Source of the DNA: JAMZMI01 sp047632435
GTDB lineage: Bacteria; Bacteroidota; Bacteroidia; Cytophagales; Cyclobacteriaceae
Length of the DNA: 64,000 nucleotides
NCBI GenBank assembly: GCA_047632435.1
Contig: JBLICU010000001.1
Span: 62,001 to 126,000 of the forward strand
Direction: 5' to 3'
Shown: one piece after another, positions 51,233-59,837 of the stretch
How positions within the stretch are numbered: position 1 is the first letter of the stretch
How the letters are laid out: every line of letters begins with the position of its first letter
Notes under the pieces: model-generated
Told to the model about the DNA's origin: nothing
Database searches by the model: none
What the model saw: the letters and a program-made list of their open reading frames with translations, nothing else
Translations under genes and position numbers: made by a program

Positions 51233-51850
51233 TCACTCATCTTCACTCACAAACTCGAAATCAATATTAGATTCTTTTAAATCACTGAGAGTATCAATGT
51301 CACTTAGTAGTGGCAGTAGTCCAAAACTCAGATTTTGAGCACCAACCACTGCTAGAAGTTCTTTCATTACTCTGTCGTGACTATAGGTTTTATTTTCAAA
51401 AAGAGCAGGTTGTTCCTTTTTCATTCCTAATAGATAATAGCCACCATCTTTGGCCGGCCCGATCACCACATCATGTTTGTCCAGATGATCGAAGGCCTCT
51501 TCTACATGATCAGATTTCAATTCAAAACAATCAGAGCCGATGATCACAACCTTGTCATAATCAGATTTAAAGCTGTCCGAAAAAGCATTCCGCATTCTTT
51601 CTCCAAGTGTATTTCCCCTCTGTATTTGAAAGGTGAATATCTCCTTTTCAAATACATCATCTAACTCAATATATTCTGAATAATAGACGACCTTATCGGC
51701 CGTCACATCCAAGGACAAATCGGAAGTGCACTCCACTAAAAATTGATAAACATCCAATGCCCCTTGAATTCCAATTTCTTCAGCTAATCTAGTTTTTACA
51801 CTTCCGGGGATAAGATTCTTCACGAAAATTATCAGCAGGTTCTTACTCAT
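51233..51850 (-). CDS. DUF2064/TIGR04282-family glycosyltransferase
   Basis: The 205-residue protein has the signature IIFVKNLIPGSVKTRLAEEI, VVIIGSDCFEL and IGPAKDGGYYLLGMKK, a GT-A-like nucleotide-sugar fold. TIGR04282 members are annotated as glycosyltransferases for arsenosugar-type compounds, but this name rests on genome context. Its 5' end overlaps the rhodanese lipoprotein gene by 8 bases. Confidence 0.87.
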   Translation of the reverse strand: MSKNLLIIFVKNLIPGSVKTRLAEEIGIQGALDVYQFLVECTSDLSLDVTADKVVYYSEYIELDDVFEKEIFTFQIQRGNTLGERMRNAFSDSFKSDYDKVVIIGSDCFELKSDHVEEAFDHLDKHDVVIGPAKDGGYYLLGMKKEQPALFENKTYSHDRVMKELLAVVGAQNLSFGLLPLLSDIDTLSDLKESNIDFEFVSEDE

Positions 51851-52340
51851 AGATCTTAATTCCTTTTTTTAGCCAATGCGACCAGTCTTTGTTGTAGGTG
51901 TGTACACTGTCCGTAGCAACTCCGTTTTCATTTACTATTGTGTGATCGGTATTTTTCCATTCAAAAATACCCCCATAAAGATTTTTAACATTGGTAAAAC
52001 CCATTTTTTGCATTTTTTCACCAATTCTTTCACTTCTATACCCCACACTGCAATATACAATCACCTCAGCATCCATTGGGATATCATCAAAATCACTTTC
52101 GGAATAGCTATCATAAATCAGCATTCGTGCATTATTAAGATGGCTTACTTCAAATTCAGATTCCGATCGTGTGTCGATAAGTATCACTGAACTGTTTTCG
52201 AGTTTAGTTTTCAAAGAATCAGATGTAATTAGAGGGACAGTATATCGATACATGCCTTCCAGCTTTTTATCAAATGATTTTTGGCCACATGCACTAGACA
52301 CGGATATAACCAATGCAATTATACTAATCGAGCGATACAT
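51843..52340 (-). CDS. Rhodanese-domain lipoprotein
   Basis: From the ATG at 52340 the protein is 165 residues with a lipoprotein signal (RSISIIALVISVSSAC). The rhodanese domain (about 30-140) has IDTRSESEFEVSHL and the active loop YCSVGYRSE with its cysteine. An upstream frame extension to 52442 would precede the signal peptide and is rejected. It sits between glycosyltransferase genes, an unusual place for a sulfurtransferase, and overlaps both neighbours. Confidence 0.85.
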   Translation of the reverse strand: MYRSISIIALVISVSSACGQKSFDKKLEGMYRYTVPLITSDSLKTKLENSSVILIDTRSESEFEVSHLNNARMLIYDSYSESDFDDIPMDAEVIVYCSVGYRSERIGEKMQKMGFTNVKNLYGGIFEWKNTDHTIVNENGVATDSVHTYNKDWSHWLKKGIKIYE

Positions 52341-53634
52341 TTTTATGATTGAAAATTTCAAAAGTAAGAAATACAAAAAGGCACATGTATTCGGATACGA
52401 GCCAAAACGCAGATGGTTCATATCCGCCCGGTGTATAACCAAGATAAGTGCTGAAAATGAACAAAGACCACAAAATCGGGAAATAATAACCTGAAATAAT
52501 TCCTAAAGGAATGAGCGGCAGGATATACCAGGGATGAACAGTTGTTGAGAGCGACAGATGAATCAGAAGGATGAACAGTATCGTTTTTTCCAATTTCCAA
52601 CCAGCGCGTGCTCCGTATAGTGATATTAAAAGGATTGCAATGAAATCGATAAGTGATAAAACAGGACCCAGTTTGCCAATGATATTGTACCCCGTGAAAA
52701 AGTATCCGATTTCTCGAAATAAAAAATAGATGCTGGCATTAAATTCAAATTTTCGAAAATATAAATCCAAACTACTGTGGAGATTTGAGATTAGCTGAGG
52801 CGAAATCAGAGGTATTAAAGTCACGCCAGCGATCATCATTGCAAAACCAACTACAAGTATCCCATTTTTCCATTTGAGTTTGAAAAGTATGGCCGGCAAA
52901 AAAATAAATGGAACCAGCTTGGTGGCGATGGCTCCACCTATTGAAAAACCACCCAAGACCATTTTTTTCTCATTCAGAAAATGAAGTCCCATCAATAAGA
53001 AAAATATTACAATCGCTTCAAAATGAACATTTCCTGTAAATTCAAGAATGATCAATGGATTTAAGAATAGCCAATATGCGAGATTAGGATTTCGATTATT
53101 ATGAATTAAAATTTTCTTGAGGAAATAAAATGAACCTATCTCGGCAGCCATAATAAAACCTCTTATCACATTCGTGGCTATCAAATAATTGCCTCCACCG
53201 AATTTCACACCTATCCAAAAAATCAACTGATTGAGTGGCGGGTAAATGGTGAAATAGGGTTTTGAATTAAGCTTGTTAAACAAATCCGGAGTTAACCCTG
53301 AAAAATGAGTCTCACTTAGATAGAATTCAGGCACATGCAAATAAGGATTTAGGCTATTGGCTAAAATATGACCATCCCAGATGAACCGATAGATATCATC
53401 CGACAGTGTCGGTAGTCCTACGAATAAGATTATCCTGATAAATATGCCTAAAGGAAAAAGCACATTGGATTCACTATAAAATTTGACTAGCCAGAAATAG
53501 CTAAAAAATGCTAAAAAATAGGCGAGTCCTAAAATGATGCTTTGATGTCTGTCAAGCAGTAACCCTATTGTTGAAATGGAGGCAACAAAAATGAAGATAA
53601 GAGAATAATAAGCCGAGGGACTGGACTTATTCAT
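52324..53634 (-). CDS. GT87/DUF2029-like membrane glycosyltransferase
   Basis: From the ATG at 53634 the protein is 436 residues with about ten membrane helices. A segment near residue 80 (DDIYRFIWDGHILANSLNPY) holds the acidic pair expected for GT-C-type polyprenyl-phosphate-sugar transferases, and FTIYPPLNQLIFW follows. It may transfer mannose or another sugar from a polyprenyl donor. It overlaps the GT2 gene upstream by 8 bases and the rhodanese gene downstream by 17, so all are translated as one cluster. Alternative start: GTG at 53670. Confidence 0.8.
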   Translation of the reverse strand: MNKSSPSAYYSLIFIFVASISTIGLLLDRHQSIILGLAYFLAFFSYFWLVKFYSESNVLFPLGIFIRIILFVGLPTLSDDIYRFIWDGHILANSLNPYLHVPEFYLSETHFSGLTPDLFNKLNSKPYFTIYPPLNQLIFWIGVKFGGGNYLIATNVIRGFIMAAEIGSFYFLKKILIHNNRNPNLAYWLFLNPLIILEFTGNVHFEAIVIFFLLMGLHFLNEKKMVLGGFSIGGAIATKLVPFIFLPAILFKLKWKNGILVVGFAMMIAGVTLIPLISPQLISNLHSSLDLYFRKFEFNASIYFLFREIGYFFTGYNIIGKLGPVLSLIDFIAILLISLYGARAGWKLEKTILFILLIHLSLSTTVHPWYILPLIPLGIISGYYFPILWSLFIFSTYLGYTPGGYEPSAFWLVSEYMCLFVFLTFEIFNHKNVSLD

Positions 53635-55078
53635 CAAGGGAACTAATTGTGTAGATAAATACGGCACCAAAGCCGAATGTAAGCATCAAATGAAATAAGA
53701 TGAGTCCATAATCTCCTATGTACAATCCATATGCTACTGCAAAGGCAAAGTATATTGCCAGCAGGCCTTCAAAGAGCGTGATCGGTGAAATAACCTTACT
53801 AAGGTAAATATTTCCTTTCCAGGAATCGGCTTTGGTTTGAATGGCGAATTTAGGCGTGCGAATAAAGGGGGTCTTGAAACCCAAATAACCTTCTGTTACA
53901 GCTATGGCATTGTGCAGACTCATGCCCATGCTAAACATGACGAAAAGTGGAAAATGAAAAAGGTAATATTGAATGGTCTTGAATGGGCGATTTGATTTGG
54001 ATGAAATCCAATAGAAAAAAGCCATGGCCAAGAAGCCAATCACAAAAATAGAACCCATATCATAGGCCAATTTCATATTGGGGTTACTGGCTTTAAGAAT
54101 TAACATTGGCAAGGATAACATTGAAGCGATCAAAAGGAACACGAACGTTGTGGAGCTGAGCAGATGCATCGCAGCGTGAAATTTCACCGTTTTACTAATC
54201 TTAGATTTAAGAATGGTTCCGAGGTTTTTTCTGGCCGTTTCCGCGGCTCCTTTGTTCCATCTGTATTGCTGTGATTTGATCGCTGGAACGATCACTGGCA
54301 ATTCAGCAGGAGTGACTACACCTTCCATAAAGACAAATTTCCAGCCTTTCATTTGAGCTCGATAGCTCAGATCCAAATCCTCCGTTAAAGTATCATGTTG
54401 CCAACCACCTGCTTCTTCAATGCAAGTTTTCCTCCAAACACCAGCCGTACCATTGAAATTCATGAATTTTCCAGAGGAAGCTCTTCCAGTTTGTTCGATG
54501 CTGAAATGCGCATTTAGCCCAAAGGCCTGCATTTTTGTGAGGAGGCTATAGTCCTCATTGATATGACCCCATTTGGTCTGTACCATGCCAATCCCTTCGT
54601 CAAAATAGGGAATGGTTTTCAGTAAAAAATCAAATCCTGGAAGAAAATCAGCATCAAATATGGCGATGAATTCACCATTAGATTTTGTAAGGCCGTGGGC
54701 CAAAGCACCAGCCTTAAATCCATCCCTATTTTCCCTGACAACCAATGTAATATTTACGCCTTTACCTGACCAATAGTTAATTCTGGATTTTGATAAACCG
54801 AGCGTTTCATCATTAGAATCGTCCAAAACCTGAATCTCCAGTTTATCTTTTGGATATTCGAGTTGGCATACACAATCGATGAGTCGTTCAATGACATATT
54901 TTTCATTGTATACGGGAAGTTGTACCGTGACTTTAGGGAATGATATGATGGTCCTAATTTCCTTCGATTTTTTGCTTTTGAATCGGCGGTAGATCATAGC
55001 CAGGTTAAATTGCTCAATACTGAATGCGCAGATTATTGCTAGAGCAATTGAATAACCGAATAATATAACCCACTCCAT
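53627..55078 (-). CDS. Cellulose-synthase-like GT2 glycosyltransferase
   Basis: The 483-residue protein has an N-terminal helix (about 5-25), a GT2 domain with DDSNDET, FDADFLP and TEDLDLSYRAQ, the QQYRWNKG motif, and four C-terminal membrane helices (about 300-480). Such processive or ceramide-glucosyltransferase-like GT2 enzymes make surface polysaccharides or glycolipids. Its start is ATG 55078, next to the stop of the preceding gene at 55082. Confidence 0.9.
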   Translation of the reverse strand: MEWVILFGYSIALAIICAFSIEQFNLAMIYRRFKSKKSKEIRTIISFPKVTVQLPVYNEKYVIERLIDCVCQLEYPKDKLEIQVLDDSNDETLGLSKSRINYWSGKGVNITLVVRENRDGFKAGALAHGLTKSNGEFIAIFDADFLPGFDFLLKTIPYFDEGIGMVQTKWGHINEDYSLLTKMQAFGLNAHFSIEQTGRASSGKFMNFNGTAGVWRKTCIEEAGGWQHDTLTEDLDLSYRAQMKGWKFVFMEGVVTPAELPVIVPAIKSQQYRWNKGAAETARKNLGTILKSKISKTVKFHAAMHLLSSTTFVFLLIASMLSLPMLILKASNPNMKLAYDMGSIFVIGFLAMAFFYWISSKSNRPFKTIQYYLFHFPLFVMFSMGMSLHNAIAVTEGYLGFKTPFIRTPKFAIQTKADSWKGNIYLSKVISPITLFEGLLAIYFAFAVAYGLYIGDYGLILFHLMLTFGFGAVFIYTISSLDE

Positions 55079-55081
55079 CAA

Positions 55082-55774
55082 TTACAAATATTTAAAAATC
55101 GTAAAAATGATTTTGTATCCAGCCATTATAGTACCTCTGATTGTTCCAGATACTTTTGATACACCTATTCTTTTGCGATAGTTCACTGGAACATCAATAG
55201 ATCTCAACCCTAATTTAGCAGCCTTAAGCTGCATTTCCACAGTCCACCCAAAGTTGGTGTCTTTCATGTCAATTTCCATGAGAGAAGAATAACGTATCGC
55301 TCTAAAAGGCCCAAGATCACTATACTTTACTCCGTAAAGCCATTTTATCAAGGAAGTTGCCAGCCAGTTACCAAATACTTGAGGGATTGTCATGCTTCCT
55401 CTTTCTTTTATACCAAGAGCCCGCGATCCGATGACCATATCAACTTCCATATCTATGATTGGCCGTACCAATTCAGGTATTTGATCGGGGTAATCTGCAT
55501 GGTCACCATCCAGAAATACAATGATATCTGGTTGTGTTGGCGATTGAGCTATATATTCCATGCCCTTCAAACAGGCTTGTCCATACCCTTTTCTATTTTC
55601 TTTCAGAGCAGTTGCACCACTTGCTTTGGCCTTTGCAAATGTATCATCATTTGACCCATTGTCAACCACGATAACTTCACTCACCCAATCTTTAGGGATT
55701 TCATCCACGACCAGCCCTACTGCATTTTGTTCATTGAAAGCGGGAATGATCACCCTGATATCTGCTTGAATCAA
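55082..55774 (-). CDS. GT2 glycosyltransferase, DPM1/DpgS-like
   Basis: The 230-residue soluble GT-A enzyme has VIIPAFNEQNAVG, DNGSNDDT and FLDGDHADYP, with GPFRAIRYSSL and MQLKAAKLG further on. It resembles dolichol/polyprenyl-phosphate sugar transferases without a membrane anchor, which load the sugar donors that GT-C enzymes like the GT87 member use. It starts with TTG at 55774 and is the first gene of the minus-strand run. Confidence 0.85.
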   Translation of the reverse strand: MIQADIRVIIPAFNEQNAVGLVVDEIPKDWVSEVIVVDNGSNDDTFAKAKASGATALKENRKGYGQACLKGMEYIAQSPTQPDIIVFLDGDHADYPDQIPELVRPIIDMEVDMVIGSRALGIKERGSMTIPQVFGNWLATSLIKWLYGVKYSDLGPFRAIRYSSLMEIDMKDTNFGWTVEMQLKAAKLGLRSIDVPVNYRKRIGVSKVSGTIRGTIMAGYKIIFTIFKYL

Positions 55775-56093
55775 TTATTTGGATTTAGAACTACAAAGCT
55801 AAAATTTTGTCGTCTAATAGGTATGTCAATTCATCGACATATTAAAGGGTTTATTTTTCTAAGATCCTTTGCCACTCATCTCCATAGTTTGAGCACATTT
55901 TTTCATAATGCATTTTATTCATGGTTAGTACCCATTGTACCTGCAAACATGAGTTATTACATTTTTTGCTTGGCCATATCTTAATCCGATCCGGGTATTT
56001 CTGGATTAATTCGGTAAAAAATAGGTGAAGAGATTTCTAATAGAATCTAAGGATGTTGCATTTCTGATTCTTAGTTTTGGACGCTAAATTAAA
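55775..56093. other. Intergenic region between divergent genes
   Basis: About 320 bases without a credible gene on either strand. It holds the -7 box TAGTTTTG (56072-56079) of the ArsC-like gene. No terminator or repeat was seen. Confidence 0.4.
56072..56079 (+). promoter_or_regulatory. -7 box TAGTTTTG of the ArsC-like gene
   Basis: Full match to TAnnTTTG 14 bases before the ATG at 56094. No convincing -33 element is seen. Confidence 0.4.
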
Positions 56094-56447
56094 ATGATGA
56101 AAAAAATTTATTACCTATCCACTTGCAGCACTTGTCAGCGAATAATGAAAGACTTAGCCATTGGTGCAGATTTTATACGACAAGATATCAGATCGGAAAA
56201 AATTACTGGCGAACAACTTGATGAAATGAAAAACTTGTCTGGTTCATACGAAGCACTTTTTTCAAGAGTTGCTTTGAAGTATAAATCTTTGGGATTGAAA
56301 GATAAGCAGCTTCGCGAGGAGGATTATCAAAATTATATATTGGAAGAATATACTTTTCTGAAGCGACCAGTTTTTATTATTGACAATGAAATCTTCATAG
56401 GAAATTCAAAAAAGAATGTGGAGGCAGTGATTCAAAAGTTAACTTAA
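56094..56447 (+). CDS. ArsC/Spx-like thioredoxin-fold protein
   Basis: The 117-residue protein begins with the redox motif STCSTCQRIMKDL (CxxC) and keeps the ArsC/Spx-family pattern LFSRVALKYKSLGL and FLKRPVFIIDNEIFIG. Members act as arsenate reductases or as Spx-type regulators; the conserved Arg triad of ArsC is not obvious here, so I do not assign arsenate. A second ATG one codon downstream (56097) is possible. Its stop overlaps the stop of the convergent MeaB gene (56444-56447). Confidence 0.75.
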   Translation: MMKKIYYLSTCSTCQRIMKDLAIGADFIRQDIRSEKITGEQLDEMKNLSGSYEALFSRVALKYKSLGLKDKQLREEDYQNYILEEYTFLKRPVFIIDNEIFIGNSKKNVEAVIQKLT

Positions 56448-57430
56448 GATTCAAAAATCTGATTTAGTGCACTTCTGACGGATATTATCCCGCTTTTTAC
56501 CGACGCTGTGATTGAGTTCAGCAGCACCTTAATTTCTGGTTTGTTATAAAATTCTTCTTTTAATCTAGATTCAATGAGCTCATTCATCCAATGCACATTT
56601 TGCTCTTGTCTATTTTTTTGAAACCAACCATTGGTATTGGTTAATTTTCGAAAAGAAGAAACCGTTTCCCAAATAATATCAATTCCTATATTTTCTAAAG
56701 CTGAACAAATATTCACTGGTACAATCCATCCATTTTCATGTTCAGGAAAATAGTGAAGGGCATTTTCAAAACTTTTTTTAGCAATGAGCGAATTTTGATA
56801 ATTATCACCATCAGCTTTATTGATAGCTATTGCGTCGGCCAGTTCCGTAATGCCTCGTTTGATGCCCTGAAGTTCATCGCCACCACCAGCTAGCATCAGC
56901 ACAAGGTAAAAATCTACCATTTCTTTCACCATCACTTCAGCTTGGCCCACGCCCATGGTTTCAATGATGATAATATCAAAACCTGCTGCCTCACAAAGCA
57001 GTATGGTTTCTCTTGTTTTCTGAGCTACACCACCGGTGAAATTTCCGGAAGGTGAAGGTCTGATAAAGGCCAATTCATGCTGAGAAAGATTAGTCATACG
57101 CGTTTTGTCTCCTAATATGCTTCCCTTGCTTATTGTAGAGCTTGGATCCACAGATAAGACGGCTACCTTTTTTCCATTGCCGATGGCGTATAAACCCAAT
57201 GATTCTATAAAGGTGCTTTTACCTACACCAGGCACACCTGTTATTCCAATCCTTAGACTTTTAGTTTGTTTGAGGATGATGCTGTCGATCAGGAATCGGG
57301 CTTGACTTTGGTCATCGGGTTTCTTGCTTTCGATGAGCGTGATTGCCTTGCTCAGCATCAGTCGGTTACCATCATAGATACCATTGATCAAATTCTGAGT
57401 TGAAAATTTATTTTGAACCTTCTCTGACAT
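56444..57430 (-). CDS. meaB: Methylmalonyl-CoA mutase-associated GTPase MeaB
   Basis: The 328-residue protein has Walker A GVPGVGKSTF, then SVDPSSTISKGSILGDKTRM, FIRPSPSGNFTGGVAQ, ETMGVGQAEV and the G4 motif NKADGD. MeaB guards cobalamin loading and protects methylmalonyl-CoA mutase from inactivation. The mutase gene lies 2.4 kb away on the same strand, with a divergent two-gene unit between them, so they are not in one operon. Confidence 0.95.
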   Translation of the reverse strand: MSEKVQNKFSTQNLINGIYDGNRLMLSKAITLIESKKPDDQSQARFLIDSIILKQTKSLRIGITGVPGVGKSTFIESLGLYAIGNGKKVAVLSVDPSSTISKGSILGDKTRMTNLSQHELAFIRPSPSGNFTGGVAQKTRETILLCEAAGFDIIIIETMGVGQAEVMVKEMVDFYLVLMLAGGGDELQGIKRGITELADAIAINKADGDNYQNSLIAKKSFENALHYFPEHENGWIVPVNICSALENIGIDIIWETVSSFRKLTNTNGWFQKNRQEQNVHWMNELIESRLKEEFYNKPEIKVLLNSITASVKSGIISVRSALNQIFES

Positions 57431-57499
57431 ACTTACGTTAGGAAAAAATTAAAAAAATTGATTTATTTCAATAATAAATTATATTATACTAATTTTTAT

Positions 57500-57507
57500 T
57501 ACTTTTG
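57500..57507 (+). promoter_or_regulatory. -7 box TACTTTTG of the CHASE2 gene
   Basis: Full match to TAnnTTTG, 74 bases upstream of the ATG at 57581. No convincing -33 box. It is in a very AT-rich stretch, so chance occurrence is possible. Confidence 0.35.
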
Positions 57508-57580
57508 AATTGATCCTTTAAGATAATGAATCTTAATTGCGGGTATTCAATATATTTTAACACCCGCTAAATAATGAATC

Positions 57581-58828
57581 ATGTTTAAAAAATTCTGGTT
57601 AGATGTAATTCTTGGTACTATTTTTATCTTCGGATTAATGGGCCTCTTCGCTTCTGCGACTGCATTCAAAATATTTGACGTATTCGATCCCATAGGTGAG
57701 GCTTTCGGTGATATGGAGGTGACAGATATTGTGTTTTCGCAATTAAGGAATGATCCAGTGGCAGATGATCGAATTGTTTTGGTCAACATTGGAACATTAA
57801 GTAGAGGTGAAATAGGAATGATGCTTAAAATTATCAGCCAATATAACCCAGCTGTGATTGGAGTAGATTCATTTTTTCATTATCCAAAAGAAGATACGCT
57901 TGGTGATCAAATGTTGATGGAAGGAATGGCCAGTGCTCAAAATCTAATTTTGGCATCAAAACTTTTGCTGCATCCAACAGATCCGGAAAAAGATTCTATG
58001 CAATATTCATGGGAAGGGTTTAACCAATTCGCAACGAGTAATGCATTTGTAAACTTGGATACCGATGCTCAGGTGCAGGAAGATTTGAAAATGTGCAGAC
58101 AATTCGTCCCAAAGCAAATGGTAAGAGGAATCGAAAAACATGCATTTGCAGTTAAGATGGCGAGTTATCTGGATTCCGCGAAGGCGCAAAAATGTGTAGA
58201 TCGTGATAATTTATATGAAGTCATCAATTATCGCGGTAATGTTCTTGACTATGGTGCGACTAAGTTTGGAATAAAATATTATGCCTTGGACATTCCAGAT
58301 GTGTTTGAAGGGAATTTTGTTCCCGAAATGATTGAAGGCAAAATTGTGATGTTTTGTTATTTGGGAAAATACCTGGGTGATCGTGAGTCTTTTGAAGACA
58401 AATTTTACACACCATTAAATCAAAAGTATATAGGTAGAGCATTTCCGGATATGTATGGCGGAGTGGTTCATGCCAATGCCATTTCAATGATCTTAAATGG
58501 AGATTACATAAATGCAATGACAAAGGAGCAGGGGATTATTTTAGCGATTATTCTTTGCTTTTTGAACGTGGCATTGTTTTCGCTAATCTACAAGCGCCTG
58601 CCTAAATGGTATGATGGATTGACTAAATTGTTTCAGTTAATTGAGATTGCAGTACTTGTTTTTCTGATGATTTCTATCCTTGATAGTTGGCTCTACAAAG
58701 TTGATTTAGGTATCGCGATAATTGTGGTAGCCCTGGCTGGGGATGCACTTGAAGTATATTATGGTGTCGTTAAGAATTCATTCACTAAAGAAGGAAGAAG
58801 ATCACTTTTTAAATTAGATAAATTATAA
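57581..58828 (+). CDS. CHASE2-domain membrane protein without output domain
   Basis: The 415-residue protein has an N-terminal membrane helix (about 7-27), a CHASE2 sensor (about 45-310) with DDRIVLVNIGTLSRGEIGMM and AVIGVDSFF, and two or three C-terminal helices (about 315-385), ending in a short cytoplasmic tail (EGRRSLFKLDKL). CHASE2 normally precedes a kinase, cyclase or diguanylate cyclase; none is present here. It is 29 bases from the FecR-like gene, which is probably its partner. Confidence 0.8.
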   Translation: MFKKFWLDVILGTIFIFGLMGLFASATAFKIFDVFDPIGEAFGDMEVTDIVFSQLRNDPVADDRIVLVNIGTLSRGEIGMMLKIISQYNPAVIGVDSFFHYPKEDTLGDQMLMEGMASAQNLILASKLLLHPTDPEKDSMQYSWEGFNQFATSNAFVNLDTDAQVQEDLKMCRQFVPKQMVRGIEKHAFAVKMASYLDSAKAQKCVDRDNLYEVINYRGNVLDYGATKFGIKYYALDIPDVFEGNFVPEMIEGKIVMFCYLGKYLGDRESFEDKFYTPLNQKYIGRAFPDMYGGVVHANAISMILNGDYINAMTKEQGIILAIILCFLNVALFSLIYKRLPKWYDGLTKLFQLIEIAVLVFLMISILDSWLYKVDLGIAIIVVALAGDALEVYYGVVKNSFTKEGRRSLFKLDKL

Positions 58829-58857
58829 CTTTACAATTCAAAATAAAAGCTAGTATC

Positions 58858-59784
58858 ATGAGAAATTTAGTTTCAAATGCAGTAATAATTATGGTGCTAT
58901 TTTCTGCAGTGGCAGTGAATGCACAGGGCTATACTTTTAGAGTACTTGCCAACAAAGGAGAAAATATGGTGAAAAAACCAGGAGCTGCTGAGGCTACCCC
59001 ACTAAAAACAGGGGCCACACTAAATGCAGATGACATGCTTATTTCCTCAGAGGGCTCATACATTGGTTTGATGCACAAAACTGGTAAGACAACCGAAGTA
59101 AGAGGAGCGGGTACTAAAAAAGTGGCTGATATCGAAAAACAAATCAATCTGGCAGCTACGAGTGTATCCAACAGATATGCTGAGTTTGTCATGAACAAGA
59201 TGAACGAATCCGAAAACACCAACTACAGGGCTAGACTTAATGCTACAGGAGCGGTTTCGAGAGCTACAGGATCTGCTGCTATTAGTGTAATGTCTCCTAA
59301 GCAAGCCGATGTGTTGGGTGATATGGCGATCGTAAGATGGACAGGGCCTGTTGTATTGGCTGAAGGAGAAACCTACACAGTAAAAGTTAAAAATATTTTT
59401 GACGAAGTAATTTATGAAACGGAAACATCTAAGAGCTCAGTTGAATTGGATTTCACTTCTGATGAAATGAAAAACGATGCTGGTCTTTATCTCGTGAAAG
59501 TTTACAAAAGCAACAATGAGGAAATTGCTTCAGAAGAAATAGGAATCAAAAAAGTAAAACCAAGTGATAGATCAGATCTTCAGGAGAATTTGGCAATGCT
59601 AAAGGAAGAGGTTTCTGAAGATTCGCCACTAAACAAGTTGATCTTTGCTTCATTCTATGAAGAAAATGGATTGCTTTTGGATGCTTTGACCAAGTATGAG
59701 GAGGCCATCAAAATGTCGCCGGATGTAGAGGATTTTCAGCAGTTATATGAAAGTTTCTTGATAAAAAACGGATTGGCTCAATAA
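58858..59784 (+). CDS. Secreted FecR-like/TPR-tailed protein
   Basis: The 308-residue protein has a signal peptide (IIMVLFSAVAVNAQG) and a FecR-like beta domain (about 25-90: FRVLANKGENMV, KTGATLNADDMLISSEGSYI). An Ig-like segment follows (about 140-220), and the C-terminal 60 residues are helical and TPR-like (LIFASFYEENGLLLDALTKY). It is in an operon with the CHASE2 protein, which lacks its own output. A shared function in periplasmic sensing is inferred from context. The terminator at 59802-59837 ends the unit. Confidence 0.7.
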   Translation: MRNLVSNAVIIMVLFSAVAVNAQGYTFRVLANKGENMVKKPGAAEATPLKTGATLNADDMLISSEGSYIGLMHKTGKTTEVRGAGTKKVADIEKQINLAATSVSNRYAEFVMNKMNESENTNYRARLNATGAVSRATGSAAISVMSPKQADVLGDMAIVRWTGPVVLAEGETYTVKVKNIFDEVIYETETSKSSVELDFTSDEMKNDAGLYLVKVYKSNNEEIASEEIGIKKVKPSDRSDLQENLAMLKEEVSEDSPLNKLIFASFYEENGLLLDALTKYEEAIKMSPDVEDFQQLYESFLIKNGLAQ

Positions 59785-59801
59785 GATTTTTAGATCATTT
59801 A

Positions 59802-59837
59802 GAAAACCGATCAGGCATTTGCATGATCGGTTTTTTT
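59802..59837. terminator. Bidirectional rho-independent terminator
   Basis: The stem AAAACCGATCA/TGATCGGTTTT (loop about 10 bases) is followed by a T tract. It lies between the FecR-like gene (plus) and the mutase gene (minus). Confidence 0.85.

Noticed and set aside
52341..52442. Longer N terminus of the rhodanese lipoprotein
   Set aside because: The extension precedes a complete lipoprotein signal peptide and runs through the end of the upstream glycosyltransferase gene.
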